A stretch of DNA of 64,000 nt, taken from contig NZ_CP012502.1 of NCBI RefSeq assembly GCF_001721685.1, positions 186,001-250,000 on the forward strand, given 5' to 3'. Of this stretch, positions 63,537-64,000 are shown piece by piece. The translations under genes and the position numbers were made by a program. The notes beneath the pieces were generated by a model. That model did no database searches and was not told where the DNA came from. It saw nothing but the letters and a program-made list of their open reading frames with translations. How positions within the stretch are numbered: the first letter of the stretch is position 1; every line of letters starts with the position of its first letter. The DNA comes from Salisediminibacterium beveridgei. Its GTDB lineage: Bacteria; Bacillota; Bacilli; Bacillales; Salisediminibacteriaceae.

Positions 63537-64000
63537 TTGAAGGATGTCATTACACTGGGTGATGCGATGATTACATTTAACCCGGCGGTGAAAGGGCCAA
63601 TGAAATATGTCCAGTCGTTTCACCGGAATGTTGGAGGGGCAGAGCTGAATTTTGCCATAGGCTGTGCCCGGCTCGGTTTATCAACCGGATGGATCAGCAG
63701 ACTCGGAAATGATGAGTTTGGGCGGCATATCCTGAACTTTGTCAGAGGGGAAGGGGTGGACATCTCGGAAGTGAAGCTTGTGGACGGTTACCCGACCTCA
63801 CTCAATTTCAAGGAAATTATGGAAGACGGCAGTGGGAGAACATTCTATTACCGGGAGAAATCACCGACAGAAACCCTGACTGTGGATTCGTTAAACGAAG
63901 AATACATCAGACAGGCGAAGGTTCTTCACGTCACAGGCGTGTTTGCAGCGGTGGATCAGCATAAAAATGTTGAGCTCATTAAAAAAGCGTGTTCGCTGGC
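63537..64000 (+). CDS. PfkB-family sugar kinase, KdgK-like, 5' part
   Basis: Only the first 154 codons lie in the window. The product shows the ribokinase-family start VITLGDAMITFNP, the substrate loop RNVGGAELNFAIGCARLGL, and WISRLGNDEFGRHI, most like 2-keto-3-deoxygluconate kinases, which phosphorylate KDG with ATP ahead of KDPG aldolase. The start is taken as TTG at 63537, nine to ten bases from AAGGGGAG; an in-frame GTG at 63528 is directly against that site. It is probably co-transcribed with the preceding regulator gene. Other PfkB sugars cannot be excluded. Confidence 0.85.
   Translation, partial: MKDVITLGDAMITFNPAVKGPMKYVQSFHRNVGGAELNFAIGCARLGLSTGWISRLGNDEFGRHILNFVRGEGVDISEVKLVDGYPTSLNFKEIMEDGSGRTFYYREKSPTETLTVDSLNEEYIRQAKVLHVTGVFAAVDQHKNVELIKKACSL

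Overview
The window reads as chromosomal DNA of a mid-GC member of the Bacillaceae, most likely a haloalkaliphilic, possibly non-sporulating lineage of the Salisediminibacterium / [Bacillus] selenitireducens kind. This is an inference. It rests on the Bacillus core gene order (glyA-upp-mnaA-atp, ywzB-murA, mbl-flhO-flhP-fabZ), on alkaliphile signatures in ATP synthase subunits a and c, on very acidic exported proteins, and on the absence of spoIID, spoIIQ and spoIIID from the murA-mbl interval.

Layout. 1-4.4 kb: the 3' end of an EAL phosphodiesterase gene, then glyA, upp and the UDP-GlcNAc 2-epimerase. 4.4-12.5 kb: a complete ten-gene atp operon (atpZIBEFHAGDC) behind a strong promoter and a long leader. 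12.5-14.5 kb: an IS1182-type element sitting where the atp terminator should be, with a hairpin that buries the transposase ribosome binding site. 14.9-22.9 kb: a xylose locus, made of a membrane-anchored xylose-binding sensor, a LytS-like kinase and a YesN-like regulator, followed by the xylFGH ABC transporter. 23.7-34 kb: an eleven-gene nuo operon (nuoABCDHIJKLMN) without nuoEFG, whose NuoI carries a 160-residue charged tail. 34.5-41 kb: ywzB, murA, mbl, flhO, flhP, an EpuA-family gene, a decayed NERD gene and fabZ. 41-48.6 kb: three tandem acidic mini-lipoproteins, an AraC regulator, a MurJ/YtgP-type flippase, a VanZ-like protein, a CwlO-like endopeptidase and an LCP ligase. 48.9-57.4 kb: a four-repeat NlpC/P60 hydrolase and a poly-gamma-glutamate operon (pgsB, pgsC, pgsA, an 852-residue gamma-glutamyltransferase and a novel exported protein). 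57.7-59.9 kb: a graveyard of broken genes. 59.9-60.7 kb: a toxin-antitoxin pair with a frameshifted toxin. 60.8-64 kb: a NERD-HRDC protein and a LacI regulator with a PfkB sugar kinase running off the end.

The genes fall into three working groups: bioenergetics (atp, nuo), cell envelope and surface polymer (epimerase, murA, mbl, flippase, hydrolases, LCP, pgs), and sugar uptake under catabolite control (xyl, kdgR/kdgK). The most distinctive features are the NuoI tail, the enlarged acidic gamma-glutamyltransferase with its unknown partner, the tandem lipoproteins, and the RBS-masking hairpin of the insertion element. No rRNA, tRNA or CRISPR array was found.
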